DNA from: Dyadobacter subterraneus
Lineage (GTDB): Bacteria > Bacteroidota > Bacteroidia > Cytophagales > Spirosomataceae
Reading direction: 5' to 3'
Assembly: GCF_015221875.1 (NCBI RefSeq)
Contig: NZ_JACYGY010000001.1
Coordinates: forward strand, 4,318,501-4,382,500
Length of the DNA: 64,000 nt
Shown in pieces: positions 8,340 through 16,947 of the stretch; positions within the stretch are counted from its first letter, which is position 1, and each line of letters begins with the position of its first letter. The notes below the pieces were generated by a model, which worked only from the letters and a program-made list of their open reading frames with translations, was not told the DNA's origin and did not search any database. The translations under genes and the position numbers were made by a program.

Positions 8340-9138
8340 CCGGTTACTGACCCATATGAAAGATTCAACGGCACATATGCACTACGTCAGCAGGGAAATT
8401 TCACCCGAGCAGTTCATTGCTGAACACACTTTCGTCTATATTATAAAAGGGCTGATGAATACCTATGATGGCAGCAAACATCAAGTGCTGAAAGCAGGTG
8501 ATTGCTGTATCGGCAGAAAAAACCGACTGGTGCGCTACAACAAGGCAAAAGTAAACGATGAACTTGAAAAAGTGTTTGTATTTTTTGATGAAGCTTTCCT
8601 CAGACAGTTTCAAGACCGGTATAAGTGGCAGGTGACAAAATTTGAATCATCTGAAACGTTAATCGGTATTAAGGGAAATGATTTGCTGCCTACTTATATT
8701 CAATCATTATTACCCTATTATAGTCACCTTAAAATAGCTGAGCCATTTGCTGATGTGAAACGTGAGGAATTATTACTGATTTTATTGAAGTCGCAACCCG
8801 AATTAGCAGGCCTCTTGTTTAATTACGGAACTCCTGAAAAAATCAACATTGAAGAATTTATGAATCGTAATTTTAAATTTAATGTGAGCCTGGAACGCTT
8901 TGCCTATTTAACGGGAAGAAGTTTATCAGCCTTCAAACGTGATTTCAAGGAAACGTTCGGCGATTCACCCAGCCGCTGGCTTGTGCGTAGACGCCTGCAG
9001 GAAGCTTATTTTTTAATAGAACAAAAAAAACACAAATCATCGGACATTTACCTTGATCTGGGTTTTGAAACCCTACAGCACTTTTCGTCCGCCTTCAAAA
9101 AACAATTCGGGATGACGCCAACACAACTGGCTAACTGA
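8329..9138 (+). CDS. AraC-family transcriptional regulator
   Basis: A 269-residue regulator. An N-terminal cupin-like sensing domain (residues 20-150, with FVYIIKGLMNTYDGSKH and LKAGDCCIGRKN) is followed by the AraC double helix-turn-helix at about 170-268. The second HTH carries the signature DIYLDLGFETLQHFSSAFKKQFGMTPTQ. ATG at 8329 is used here; ATG at 8356 (residue 10) is an alternative that would avoid overlap with the restored lipoprotein gene. Its position after an SDR and a lipoprotein suggests local control of them, by inference from context. Confidence 0.88.
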   Translation: MNPNRLLTHMKDSTAHMHYVSREISPEQFIAEHTFVYIIKGLMNTYDGSKHQVLKAGDCCIGRKNRLVRYNKAKVNDELEKVFVFFDEAFLRQFQDRYKWQVTKFESSETLIGIKGNDLLPTYIQSLLPYYSHLKIAEPFADVKREELLLILLKSQPELAGLLFNYGTPEKINIEEFMNRNFKFNVSLERFAYLTGRSLSAFKRDFKETFGDSPSRWLVRRRLQEAYFLIEQKKHKSSDIYLDLGFETLQHFSSAFKKQFGMTPTQLAN

Positions 9139-9220
9139 CGATCCGGTAGCCCTACGGCTTTCCTGCGAGTAATGATCCATTTAAACAGTCTCAAAGTTTC
9201 CACAAGATCTGGGTAAGCGC

Positions 9221-9256
9221 AAAAAAAAGCTGACGAACACCAAAGTGACCGTCAGC
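9221..9256 (-). terminator. Intrinsic terminator of the DUF4142 gene
   Basis: On the minus strand a 7-bp stem (GCTGACG/CGTCAGC, arms at 9229-9235 and 9250-9256) is followed directly by eight Ts (9221-9228 as A on plus). It lies 24 bp beyond the stop of the DUF4142 gene. Confidence 0.75.
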
Positions 9257-9279
9257 CTTCAAAAAACGTCTTTTATAAT

Positions 9280-9864
9280 CTATTTGGTCTTATCAAGACT
9301 TTTTACATGTTCGGTATGCGCCTTGATGACTGGTAAAGTCTTGTCAATGAAAGCTTTCAGTTCAGAGTCTTTCACATCTTTCTGCGCGTCTTCAAAAAGT
9401 TTCACTGTTTGCTCGTGATCTTTTTTCATCTGCGATATATAAGCTTTGTCAAAATCGCTTCCATTCTTGCCGCCAAGATCCGCAGCTGCCTTTTGCTTTT
9501 CCTCATTTGGAGCAGAAGGCAGGGTAATATTTTTGCTCTCTGCAAGCTTTTTAAGCTCGTCATTTGCTTTCGAATGGTCTTTTATCATTTGCTTAGCAAA
9601 TTCTTTCACTTTCGGATCAGTCGCTTTTTCCTCAGCGATTTTGCTTAATGCAACTTCGGCAAGCCCGCCATTGGCTGCTTCTACTGCAAATTTAGCGTCG
9701 TCTTCCATGGCGGAAGATGCCGAGTCGGTAGCAGCACTGTCAGCGGTCGCCTTGTTTGTACTGTCGGCAAACTCGGTTGTATCTGTTGTTTCGGTCGATT
9801 TGGACCCGCAGCTCCATAACATGGTAATGGTAGCTAATGTCATGAATGTTGATGCAATTTTCAT
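9280..9864 (-). CDS. DUF4142 lipoprotein
   Basis: A 194-residue exported lipoprotein. The signal sequence ends in the lipobox MLWSC (Cys19), followed by a low-complexity Ser/Thr/Ala/Asp linker to about residue 55 and then the DUF4142 domain, a ferritin-like four-helix bundle (residues 55-190; FAVEAANGGLAEVALSKIA, MIKDHSKANDELKKLA, MKKDHEQTVKLFEDA). Members occur throughout Bacteroidota and Proteobacteria as stress-associated periplasmic or outer-membrane proteins of unknown biochemistry. It is monocistronic, with its own terminator. I see no metal-binding motif strong enough to claim ferritin activity. Confidence 0.88.
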   Translation of the reverse strand: MKIASTFMTLATITMLWSCGSKSTETTDTTEFADSTNKATADSAATDSASSAMEDDAKFAVEAANGGLAEVALSKIAEEKATDPKVKEFAKQMIKDHSKANDELKKLAESKNITLPSAPNEEKQKAAADLGGKNGSDFDKAYISQMKKDHEQTVKLFEDAQKDVKDSELKAFIDKTLPVIKAHTEHVKSLDKTK

Positions 9865-10226
9865 TGATAATGATTTGTTTAAGTGGTGATAAATTTACCA
9901 TGCAAGACAATACCTGCATAGCTCACCGCTTTACCTAAAAAAGCATGCCTACACGGTTTATTTTAAAGGAAACAGGCTTGTTTAACGCGCAGTTCCGTTC
10001 AGAAAAGATTATTTGAGAGAAGGTGAATGCCTCGGAAACTGCATTGTTTTGGGATGAAGAACACAAATTTTGCAACCAAGTGGGGTAAATAAACGAATGC
10101 TATTTTTAAAGAAGCACTGACTGCACAAAAGTCAGCAAAACAATACTTGCAGCGGATAGAAAGGTAACGTCCCTGTCGACCATTAGCTAATTTGCACTCA
10201 AATGATTCCATTAATCAGGATTTCTT
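9865..10226. other. Intergenic region, nothing recognised
   Basis: 360 bp between two minus-strand genes. It should contain the promoter of the DUF4142 gene: TAAATTTA on the minus strand close to its start is a one-mismatch -7 element. No gene, RNA or strong repeat was seen. Confidence 0.4.
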
Positions 10227-10850
10227 TTACAACCTGGGAACAATCAAATATCCTTCCTGCTCATTACCTAATGCTTCAAATTGTCCGCGTAAAAAGAAAA
10301 GTCCAACCAAAGCGCAGGTTATCGCATCAATTTCATCGTGAGACACCTTGGCCTGAATATATTCACCCGAAATGCCAAGCAAGCTCAGTCCATTTTTCAG
10401 CTGTTCAAGCCCCTTGCTTTTCCTTGGGATTCCAAGAATGTCCTGAGCTCCGCCAGGAAAACTTTCAATAACTGTGAAGCCTTTGGTTCTCAGGGCATCT
10501 GCAAGCTTTATTCCTCTCTGTGTTAGCTTTTGCATACTGGGAATCAAAGGAGGGTAAGATCTTATTCCACGTGCAAGAAGTTGCCTCTCACACGAGCGGT
10601 TGATGCCGTAAAGATTTCTGCCAGGATCATCATCAAATGGGGAAATCCTGCCGAAAGGCAGGGACAAAGGAGAATCTATGGAAACAACATCCGGATTAAA
10701 ATGATCAACAAGTTCGAGTATCTGCTGGTCCGCCCTGACCTTCCGGGTAATGGCCAGGGCATTTTCAAGCAAGCAAAACCCCGAAGGTTTGCTTTCGGAA
10801 CCTGTCAGATCGATCCCGATAATTTTTGAATGTTCCTGAATTTTCAGCAA
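10227..10850 (-). CDS. DUF429 family protein (RNase H-like fold)
   Basis: A 207-residue cytosolic protein. It opens with IIGIDLTGSESKPSG, the first acidic strand of an RNase H/actin-like fold, then has VVSIDSPLSLP, RSCERQLLARGIRSYPP and a C-terminal SHDEIDAITCALVG segment, the ordered motifs of DUF429. The acidic residues in these blocks (Asp in GID, Asp in SIDSP, Asp in DEIDA) are positioned like a metal-binding site, and the family is predicted to be a nuclease, although function is unproven. It stands alone between long gaps. Confidence 0.8.
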   Translation of the reverse strand: MLKIQEHSKIIGIDLTGSESKPSGFCLLENALAITRKVRADQQILELVDHFNPDVVSIDSPLSLPFGRISPFDDDPGRNLYGINRSCERQLLARGIRSYPPLIPSMQKLTQRGIKLADALRTKGFTVIESFPGGAQDILGIPRKSKGLEQLKNGLSLLGISGEYIQAKVSHDEIDAITCALVGLFFLRGQFEALGNEQEGYLIVPRL

Positions 10851-11180
10851 GCTGGCATTGTTAAAATCTGGATTTTATTTTCTCTTATCGTACAGACCAA
10901 CGTTTATTTGATATAAAATAGCTCTTACTTTCTGCCATATATTTCAGTGCATGAATTTTGGCCCTGACTTTTACTGCTATGAAACGTTTTTCTGGTAATC
11001 TTTTTTTCACTGTAAGAAATCGCCGATAAGTGGACAGCATAAAAACAACTTTTTACAAAAGTGAATTCCAAATTGTTTACCCAAAACCCAGCGTTTTAGA
11101 ACAACGCAATCCTTGTCCCTGATGCAAACCCTGTACCAGTTTTAGCGTAGGGCACTTTTTATAAATACTGTTAGCAGTTT
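10851..11180. other. Intergenic region, nothing recognised
   Basis: 330 bp between two minus-strand genes. No open frame of family character on either strand, and no clear terminator or repeat. Confidence 0.4.
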
Positions 11181-11366
11181 CTATTTGATTGTCCACCGGT
11201 AAGGTTTCCGCTGAATTACGGGCAATCCCAAACCAAATGCAGGAACTAAGATTGTGGTTTTTACTGCGCTTCTTAACAACGGATTTAATCCGCTTAGATA
11301 TACCCCTAACAAGGCGAAAACTGCATTTACAACCAGAAAGGAGAACACCCAGCCAATAAGCATCAT
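11181..11366 (-). CDS. Possible small two-helix membrane protein
   Basis: A 61-residue frame with two hydrophobic segments (MMLIGWVFSFLVVNAVFALLG and a second around TTILVPAFGLGLPV). The frame is also open upstream of the ATG for 17 codons (PAFLLPNQEVAKPRIWK) to a stop, which reads like protein and suggests that the true N-terminus was lost or that a non-ATG start is used. It lies 95 bp downstream of, and on the same strand as, a larger membrane protein gene. No family recognised; it may be a remnant. Confidence 0.35.
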   Translation of the reverse strand: MMLIGWVFSFLVVNAVFALLGVYLSGLNPLLRSAVKTTILVPAFGLGLPVIQRKPYRWTIK

Positions 11367-11460
11367 TTTCCAAATTCTGGGTTTGGCAACTTCTTGATTC
11401 GGTAACAGAAAGGCTGGTTATAAAGTGAATAATGGACTGAAAAATACCTGGACTAGCTAT

Positions 11461-11886
11461 CTATAACCGTGCATTAGATGATATTCGTTTTTTTTCCAGT
11501 GTGAAACCGATGGTCAGCATTAACAGCATGACAATGTCCACAATGATTTGAGCCGGCGCCTGACCTAAATAAGCGAATTGCGGGTCCACCAGAGCAGTAC
11601 CCGGAAATAAAAGAGAGCCAGCCTGAGTAATCCAGTAGTAGCTGGCCAGGGCCGAAGCAATCCGGAGCCTGTAGTAAGCATCAGCTTTCACAGACCATAA
11701 GACCCAAATTGAGCTTAATCCTATGATCGTACCCAGCAACATTGTCTGGGCATTATGAAATTTAGCATGAGGCGGCCAGGCCGGATTATAAATATGGGTA
11801 TGATTCCAGTCAAAGATGTAGGAACCGGCTGTTGCCCAGATAGCTACCAGTGTAATTAGGACTTTACCAATTGACAAGGCTTTCAT
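11461..11886 (-). CDS. Small integral membrane protein of unknown function
   Basis: A 141-residue protein with four predicted transmembrane helices (about 8-26, 48-66, 77-97 and 111-133). A conserved-looking polar segment follows the first helix (FDWNHTHIYNPAWPPHAKFHNAQ), where the His/Trp/Asp-rich loop could bind a ligand. It starts 11 bp after the stop of the NmrA-like gene on the same strand, so the two are surely cotranscribed. Proteins of this type are common beside NmrA or SDR genes in Bacteroidota but have no defined role. I cannot assign a family name with confidence. Confidence 0.7.
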   Translation of the reverse strand: MKALSIGKVLITLVAIWATAGSYIFDWNHTHIYNPAWPPHAKFHNAQTMLLGTIIGLSSIWVLWSVKADAYYRLRIASALASYYWITQAGSLLFPGTALVDPQFAYLGQAPAQIIVDIVMLLMLTIGFTLEKKRISSNARL

Positions 11887-11897
11887 ATATATCTGAT

Positions 11898-12755
11898 TTA
11901 ATGGTTTAAAAACTGCTTTTTATACTCGCTGACAAACTGCGCGAATGTTCTTGGTGCTTGACCGGTTATGCGCGCCACTTCCCCGGTCACATCAATTTCA
12001 CCGCCGTTGGCTCCGATTTTGAACTGCTCGATCAAGGCATCTATATGCCAGGCGTCAAGTCCGCTGTAAACCAGGGCTTTTCGCGTTTCAGCCTCTGACT
12101 GGTTGACTGCTTGTATTGCACTGCCTAAACCTGTTGTTAACTCGCAGGCAACCTGCGCTGCTGTCATCGGCGCTGGTCCTGTAAGATAATAGGTCGCTTT
12201 GGTGTGAGCTGTTTGTATAAGTACATGTTTTGCGACCAGGGCGATATCCCTTAGATCGATATAACCAATTTGCCCCTCGCCAAGCATATGCGGCAAAATT
12301 CCCTTTCCGATCGGGTGCGCATATTCCAAAAAATTCTGCATAAACCCAGTTGGCCTCAAAATGGTCCAGTCGATGGATTGATTGCGCAAATAAGCATCGA
12401 TCTGAGCATGGGACCGGGCGTAGGCTAACTTCGAACTTTGGTTTGTATTGGCTGTCGAAACCTTAACGATATGTTGAAACCCCAGCGAAACGGCCAGATC
12501 AATGATGGCAATTTCCCGCTCAGCGTGCTTTTGATCTGGCGCGGTGAGAAGAAATAACTTGTCACACTCCTGCATAGCCTGCTGCATTGAATCTGCATCA
12601 TCAAAATCAGCCTGCACAGCCTGTAAACTCAAATTCTGAAAGCGGGTTTGCTGCCCTTCTCTCCGGTACATAACACGGCTGGGTATATTTTCTCCTGCCA
12701 GTAAACGGCACAATTCAGAGCCGATACTTCCGGTTGCTGCTGTGATAAAGATCAT
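11898..12755 (-). CDS. NmrA-like NAD(P)-binding oxidoreductase (atypical SDR)
   Basis: A 285-residue protein of the NmrA/quinone-oxidoreductase-2-like branch of atypical SDRs. The N-terminal dinucleotide motif is FITAATGSIGSELCRLL; Arg residues after strand 2 (VMYRREGQ) favour NADP(H). DWTILRPTGFMQNFLEY and the later AYLTGP-type block (TKATYYLTGPAPMTAAQVA) are family markers. No YxxxK catalytic pair is present, as usual for NmrA-type proteins, which may be reductases of quinones or redox sensors. It is divergent from an AraC regulator at 12861, the likely controller, and forms an operon with the membrane protein that follows. Confidence 0.85.
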   Translation of the reverse strand: MIFITAATGSIGSELCRLLAGENIPSRVMYRREGQQTRFQNLSLQAVQADFDDADSMQQAMQECDKLFLLTAPDQKHAEREIAIIDLAVSLGFQHIVKVSTANTNQSSKLAYARSHAQIDAYLRNQSIDWTILRPTGFMQNFLEYAHPIGKGILPHMLGEGQIGYIDLRDIALVAKHVLIQTAHTKATYYLTGPAPMTAAQVACELTTGLGSAIQAVNQSEAETRKALVYSGLDAWHIDALIEQFKIGANGGEIDVTGEVARITGQAPRTFAQFVSEYKKQFLNH

Positions 12756-12860
12756 AGTTGTAATTGTTTATTGCGGTTTAAAAGAACACAACAAAGGTCC
12801 GGTACACTATACTGATAAAATATCTATATTAGCTACATCAATAGTCGAAAAAGCCCATTT

Positions 12861-13826
12861 ATGTCTAACCAAATCGTTGCTCCCGATGGAGATCACTTTC
12901 TGAAAGCATTCGCGTGCACAGTTGGAAGTCCTGTCGAAAATGGACGTGTGGTAATCCCAGAGTCTTATGGCAATGGGTATGTCATGGGCGTCCTGTTCGG
13001 CAATTATCTTCGGCTAATCGTAAGGCATTATTCGCTGCATGATGATCTTCTGATTAAACGGCAAAGCTTTAATGTGCCTGACACGATGATTCAGATTGCT
13101 ATAAGCGGTATTCTGAAAGAAGATCAGCCGGTGGCAGCAGATGTACAGCACAAAACCCTTCCATCCGTTGCAATCAGCACGCAGGGTTTAGATTCTGAGC
13201 TGCACATTCCACGCGGTATTAACTTTAACCTAATTAAACTGGCGGTAGATCCTGCCTACCTTCGGGAACTTCTGGCTGGCGAAGCTGAAAATTTAGTGGT
13301 GAAGACACTAATTGAAAACCGCCAGCCTCTTGTTTTTGAAGAGCTTGTCTCATTGCGGCTTCAGGAGATAGTCCTGGAGATGATCAGTACACAGGTCCCA
13401 GTATCGTTGCAACGTTTCTATTACAAGGTCAAAGCGGAAGAATTGATATGTTGTCTGTTAATGGAGCTTACCAAGCGGCAGGATCATAGCCTCCATTCGA
13501 TCAACGCTGCCGATTTGAAAGCCTTGTATACAGTAAGGGATCAATTAATTGGTAATCTTGCCCAGGCGCCGCCGCTTGTAGAACTGGCAAAGTCTGTCGG
13601 TATGAGTTTATCCAAGTTAAAGCGGCTTTTCAAACAGGTCTTTGGCTGCGGTCCTTACAGTTATTATCAAACAAGAAGAATGAAAGAAGCTGCTTCTTTA
13701 CTGCAAGACAACCAACGCTCAGTAAGTGAAGTAGGCTATGCGCTGGGTTTTAGTAACCTGAGTCATTTCAGCCGGGTGTTTGAAGAGCACGTTGGCATGA
13801 AACCTAAAAAATTCTCTTCGTTTTAA
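12861..13826 (+). CDS. AraC-family transcriptional regulator
   Basis: A 321-residue regulator with a long N-terminal sensing region (1-215) and an AraC HTH pair at about 220-320. MSLSKLKRLFKQVFGCGPYSYYQ is the first HTH exit helix, and SVSEVGYALGFSNLSHFSRVFEEHVGMKP the second. It is transcribed away from the NmrA-like oxidoreductase with 105 bp between starts, the usual arrangement for a local activator. The effector is not predictable. The N-terminus contains no recognisable cupin motif. Confidence 0.88.
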   Translation: MSNQIVAPDGDHFLKAFACTVGSPVENGRVVIPESYGNGYVMGVLFGNYLRLIVRHYSLHDDLLIKRQSFNVPDTMIQIAISGILKEDQPVAADVQHKTLPSVAISTQGLDSELHIPRGINFNLIKLAVDPAYLRELLAGEAENLVVKTLIENRQPLVFEELVSLRLQEIVLEMISTQVPVSLQRFYYKVKAEELICCLLMELTKRQDHSLHSINAADLKALYTVRDQLIGNLAQAPPLVELAKSVGMSLSKLKRLFKQVFGCGPYSYYQTRRMKEAASLLQDNQRSVSEVGYALGFSNLSHFSRVFEEHVGMKPKKFSSF

Positions 13827-14218
13827 TAAAATGAATATTCTTATACTGATATATTTTTACAGTTTCGACTAAAAATCAAAATGATAAATAAATTGCTGGT
13901 ACGGTCGGCAAGAAAAACTCCTAAAACGACTAATCTTAATCATGGGGTGAAAAAGCATCCCAGTTTGATCAAGGATTTTAAAATAATACAACAGAAAGTG
14001 TTGGGGTATGTGATTTGACTTACTTTTGTGTTGGTAGCGGCTTTAATTACCTTTTTCTTATCATGGATGCCCATGGCATCGGCCCGGTCCAACATTTAAA
14101 TGACCACTTCGCCTTTTAATTCTTCCCTATCCCCCTCTTTCTTTCAAATAATGAATCTGAATGTTTTTTGGCATAATATTTTTCAACTAACTGCAATATA
14201 ACTTATTTGTGAAGTAAG
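13827..14218. other. Intergenic region with a weak 45-codon frame
   Basis: The only notable frame is ATG 13881 to stop 14018 on plus (MINKLLVRSARKTPKTTNLN...), a basic 45-residue peptide without a good ribosome binding site. I do not call it a gene. The rest is AT-rich and shows no clear promoter. Confidence 0.3.
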
Positions 14219-14650
14219 ATGGGAAAAGATGCCATACTTTATGTTGGGGGAGATGTTGACGACAAATATCTCGTTGCGAGTGCCCTGTCTGAGATCGGCT
14301 GCGGAAGCGAGGTCATAAATTTTGAAAATGGGTACCAGCTAATAAATTATCTGAGAGAGACAGACGAAAGGCCCTTTTTTATTCTTTGTGATTTAAATAT
14401 CCCTCAAATCTCCGGACTTGAGCTTAAAGAAAAAATTAATGCTGACGAGCAGTTAAAGAAGCGCTCAATACCGTTTATTTTTCTTTCAGACTCAGTGAAT
14501 CCAAAGGATGTGGACGAAGCTTACCTTTCACTTGTACAAGGTTTTTATTTGAAACCTCCCACTTTTGAAGCCTTAAAAGATCAGTTATCTTTTATTTGTG
14601 GATACTGGGAAAGAGCTATTTTACCGGGCCGATATAATTGGAGAACATAG
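14219..14650 (+). CDS. Stand-alone response-regulator receiver domain protein
   Basis: A 143-residue protein that is entirely a CheY-like receiver domain. The phospho-acceptor is Asp58 (ILCDLNIPQISG), the switch Ser is Ser90 (IFLSDS) and the conserved Lys is Lys112 (GFYLKPP). The acidic pocket is present as Asp residues in GGDVDDK. There is no output domain, so it would act by protein-protein interaction with a kinase or target. No histidine kinase is adjacent. It resembles the two-component receivers linked to hybrid kinases in Bacteroidota. It is the first of two such proteins within 1.4 kb. Confidence 0.88.
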   Translation: MGKDAILYVGGDVDDKYLVASALSEIGCGSEVINFENGYQLINYLRETDERPFFILCDLNIPQISGLELKEKINADEQLKKRSIPFIFLSDSVNPKDVDEAYLSLVQGFYLKPPTFEALKDQLSFICGYWERAILPGRYNWRT

Positions 14651-15118
14651 GGACTGATTTGGATAGAAAAACTTGTGATTGTTGCTATTAATGCGCTTGT
14701 AGGTGTACTTAAATGTTAATGGGACAAAAAGGTGTAGAGACTAGCTGATCAAACTACGCAAAGCGGTTTTTCCAATAAAGATCATCTCAATGACACCTTT
14801 CAAAATACATGGCCTTACTTCATTGGAAATTTGATTCAGCGGTATGATAAAACAGTTTTGAGACCTGACGATACGCTGAGAAGAGATCTAAGTGATTAAG
14901 AAATCAAGAAATTATTACACCGAAAATTTGTAATTATTTACTTCGTTTATGGTTTGAAAGGTTTGTTTGAAAACTAATTTCAAACAAACCTTATAGTAAA
15001 ACCAGTATCAAAGACGCAAAGCCCATTTTTCGTAAACAGTGAGGTTGTAAATCTAAGAATTTATCTCTTAATCAATTTCGGATATGCGGGCAGGTGTCAA
15101 AAATCATTACATTTGTCA
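14651..15118. other. Intergenic region with a possible gene remnant
   Basis: A plus-strand frame open from about 14742 to a stop at 14899 reads like protein (SGFSNKDHLNDTFQNTWPY, then RYDKTVLRPDDTLRRDLSD) but has no start codon and no family I recognise. TACATTTG at 15108-15115 matches the -7 promoter element but sits almost on the start of the next gene and lacks a good -33 partner. Confidence 0.35.
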
Positions 15119-15586
15119 ATGCATACAAAAAAGAAGATCTACTTTGCTGACGATGATTTCGATGATCGTTTACTGTTAAAGAATGCCCTAACTGCAATTG
15201 ACTCGAATTTAGAATTTTTCGAAGCAGATAATGGAGATGAACTTCTGACTATACTAAACACTGTGGATCTAAAGAATGACTGTATGATCATCCTGGACAT
15301 GAACATGCCCAAATTAAACGGACTTGAAACACTTAAACAATTAGGTGCCAATTCGTCCCTGCAAGTGGTCCCTGCAATTATGATCACCACCTCTCAGGAT
15401 CCCAACTTATTTCAAACAGCTAAAAGACTAGGTGCGGTAGATTGTTTTACAAAGCCGGTTAACATGGATGATCTGTTGGTCTTGGCACGCAAGATTTTAC
15501 TTCGTTTCAGTAGACCAGATCAAGCAGGCTGTACTGATTTATCCGTTATCGATCAACTAAACACAAAAAGAGTTTCCATCTTTTAG
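15119..15586 (+). CDS. Stand-alone response-regulator receiver domain protein
   Basis: A 155-residue CheY-like protein. The acidic pocket ADDDFDDR is at 10-17, phospho-acceptor Asp60 in IILDMNMPKLNG, the switch Thr in MITTSQD and the conserved Lys in CFTKPVN. ATG at 15119 is preferred over an in-frame TTG at 15113 because MHTKKKIYFADDD is the usual distance from the pocket. No output domain. It is paralogous in architecture to the receiver at 14219 but differs clearly in sequence. No partner kinase nearby. Confidence 0.88.
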   Translation: MHTKKKIYFADDDFDDRLLLKNALTAIDSNLEFFEADNGDELLTILNTVDLKNDCMIILDMNMPKLNGLETLKQLGANSSLQVVPAIMITTSQDPNLFQTAKRLGAVDCFTKPVNMDDLLVLARKILLRFSRPDQAGCTDLSVIDQLNTKRVSIF

Positions 15587-16479
15587 TTTAATTGGATTTG
15601 AGGGGTTACTCTCCAACCTTTTGCTAGGGTAAATCGAGCGGCCCAAAATTTTGATGTAGTCCGTAAATGTGCCTATACTTTAACAAACCGGAACAAGAAG
15701 ATTTCAGGATTATATTATTTTGAAACAAATATATTAAGTAGCGCCCTTCCTTGGCTGACTTTTCGCAGTGATGTCGCCACTATGATTTTTAATTTCCTTT
15801 TCACATATAGCGATCCTATTCCGGTTCCTGTAACTTAATGACATAGAACTAACCCTTCGACCATTACTTTATCCATAATGCAATCCCAGTTCTGGTTATG
15901 GAAGTACTTGGGCGACTTGAAAAAATTGAAACGAAAGAGTCGAAAGCGAAGGTGCAGCGACTGGCCAATAAGATGCTTTCCGACAAAACAGCGCAGTAAT
16001 CGAAAACTACTAGCATAAGTTTGGGAAACCTTTTTGTATGGTCCTGTGAGAAGTATGCCTGCATCGACGGAAGCAGAAACAAGGAATGCAACGGATGATT
16101 TAAGAAAATACTTGAAGCCTATCAATAAGCTGAACAAGTGGTTATTTACCACTTGAAGAAGTAAATTTCATAATCGAATAAACAAACTACGGAATATTAA
16201 TACACGTCCATGTGGAAGCGGACGACCAATAAGAGACTGCATTTATGTCACCTCTCAGGGCTAGCATCATAACCTGGTCACAACCCCGATCTAATTCTTG
16301 GAAGCCGGCTAAAATTTTTATAAGTGGACCGTTCTGAACATCAATTACAAGCTATTTCGGAACAAGACCCCTAATGTAAAATCAAAGCTGTGTTAAGCAG
16401 ATTACATTCGTGCACATGCAAACGTTCTTTCACCCGCAAAACGACGAATATCTGAGCGGTACTGTAGGGGTTAGGATAG
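15587..16479. other. Gene-poor region with decayed coding fragments
   Basis: About 900 bp without an intact gene. Two plus-strand stretches read like protein without starts: one ending at the stop near 15999 (VLVMEVLGRLEKIETKESK...) and one ending near 16155 (LYGPVRSMPASTEAETRNA...). They are in different frames and may be parts of one broken gene. No family recognised. Confidence 0.35.
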
Positions 16480-16848
16480 TCAAACCCCAACCCCTTGCTC
16501 ACCCAAAGCGCGGTGCATATTGCCCCAATCTGACATGGCGGCGATAACCGATCGCATAGAAAGCCCAAGTTCGGTCATTTCATATTCGACGCGAGGTGGC
16601 ACCTCCGGAAAAACTTTCCGGCGCACAATGCCGTCGCTTTCCAGTTCACGCAGCTGGGTCACGAGCATTCTTTCGGAGATACCTTCGATTAATTTTTTAA
16701 GCTCGCCGTAACGCATGGTCCCGTGCATAAGGCGGCAAAGGATCGCGGGCTTCCACCGCCCCCCTAATACGCCCAGCGTGTAAGCCATACCGCAGCTATC
16801 GTTGATCATCTTTTCATTCAAAGCATTAGTGGAAGTCTCTTTTCTCAT
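16480..16848 (-). CDS. HxlR-family winged-helix transcriptional regulator
   Basis: A 122-residue regulator made of one winged helix (residues 18-110). The family blocks are CGMAYTLGVLGGRWKPAILCRL, RYGELKKLIEGISERMLVTQLRELE and the wing VPPRVEYEMTELG. Cys19, immediately before the GGRW helix, corresponds to the redox/electrophile-sensing Cys described in YodB/HypR-type members (family knowledge; not shown for this protein). It is divergent from the SDR at 16948 with a 99-bp intergenic gap, the same layout as the HxlR/SDR pair at 1643-2907. It is likely the repressor of that SDR. Confidence 0.87.
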   Translation of the reverse strand: MRKETSTNALNEKMINDSCGMAYTLGVLGGRWKPAILCRLMHGTMRYGELKKLIEGISERMLVTQLRELESDGIVRRKVFPEVPPRVEYEMTELGLSMRSVIAAMSDWGNMHRALGEQGVGV

Positions 16849-16891
16849 TTCTTACTTTTTTGTTAGTACCTAATAATTCGCTGCCTGCTTA

Positions 16892-16919
16892 CAAATATAA
16901 AGCGCCAGCCGTAGGTTTG
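16892..16919. promoter_or_regulatory. Divergent -7 elements between HxlR and SDR genes
   Basis: TATATTTG on the minus strand (16892-16899) and TAGGTTTG on the plus strand (16912-16919) both match TAnnTTTG. They would drive the HxlR regulator and the SDR respectively. The -33 partners are weak, which fits regulated promoters. Confidence 0.45.
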
Positions 16920-16947
16920 CATCGCATTTAAAAAACAAATTGTTCTT

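Noticed and set aside
9999..10211. 70-codon minus-strand frame
   Set aside because: Low-quality composition and no start context; left as intergenic.
13881..14018. 45-codon plus-strand frame with ATG
   Set aside because: Basic peptide without ribosome binding site or family; could be chance in AT-rich DNA.
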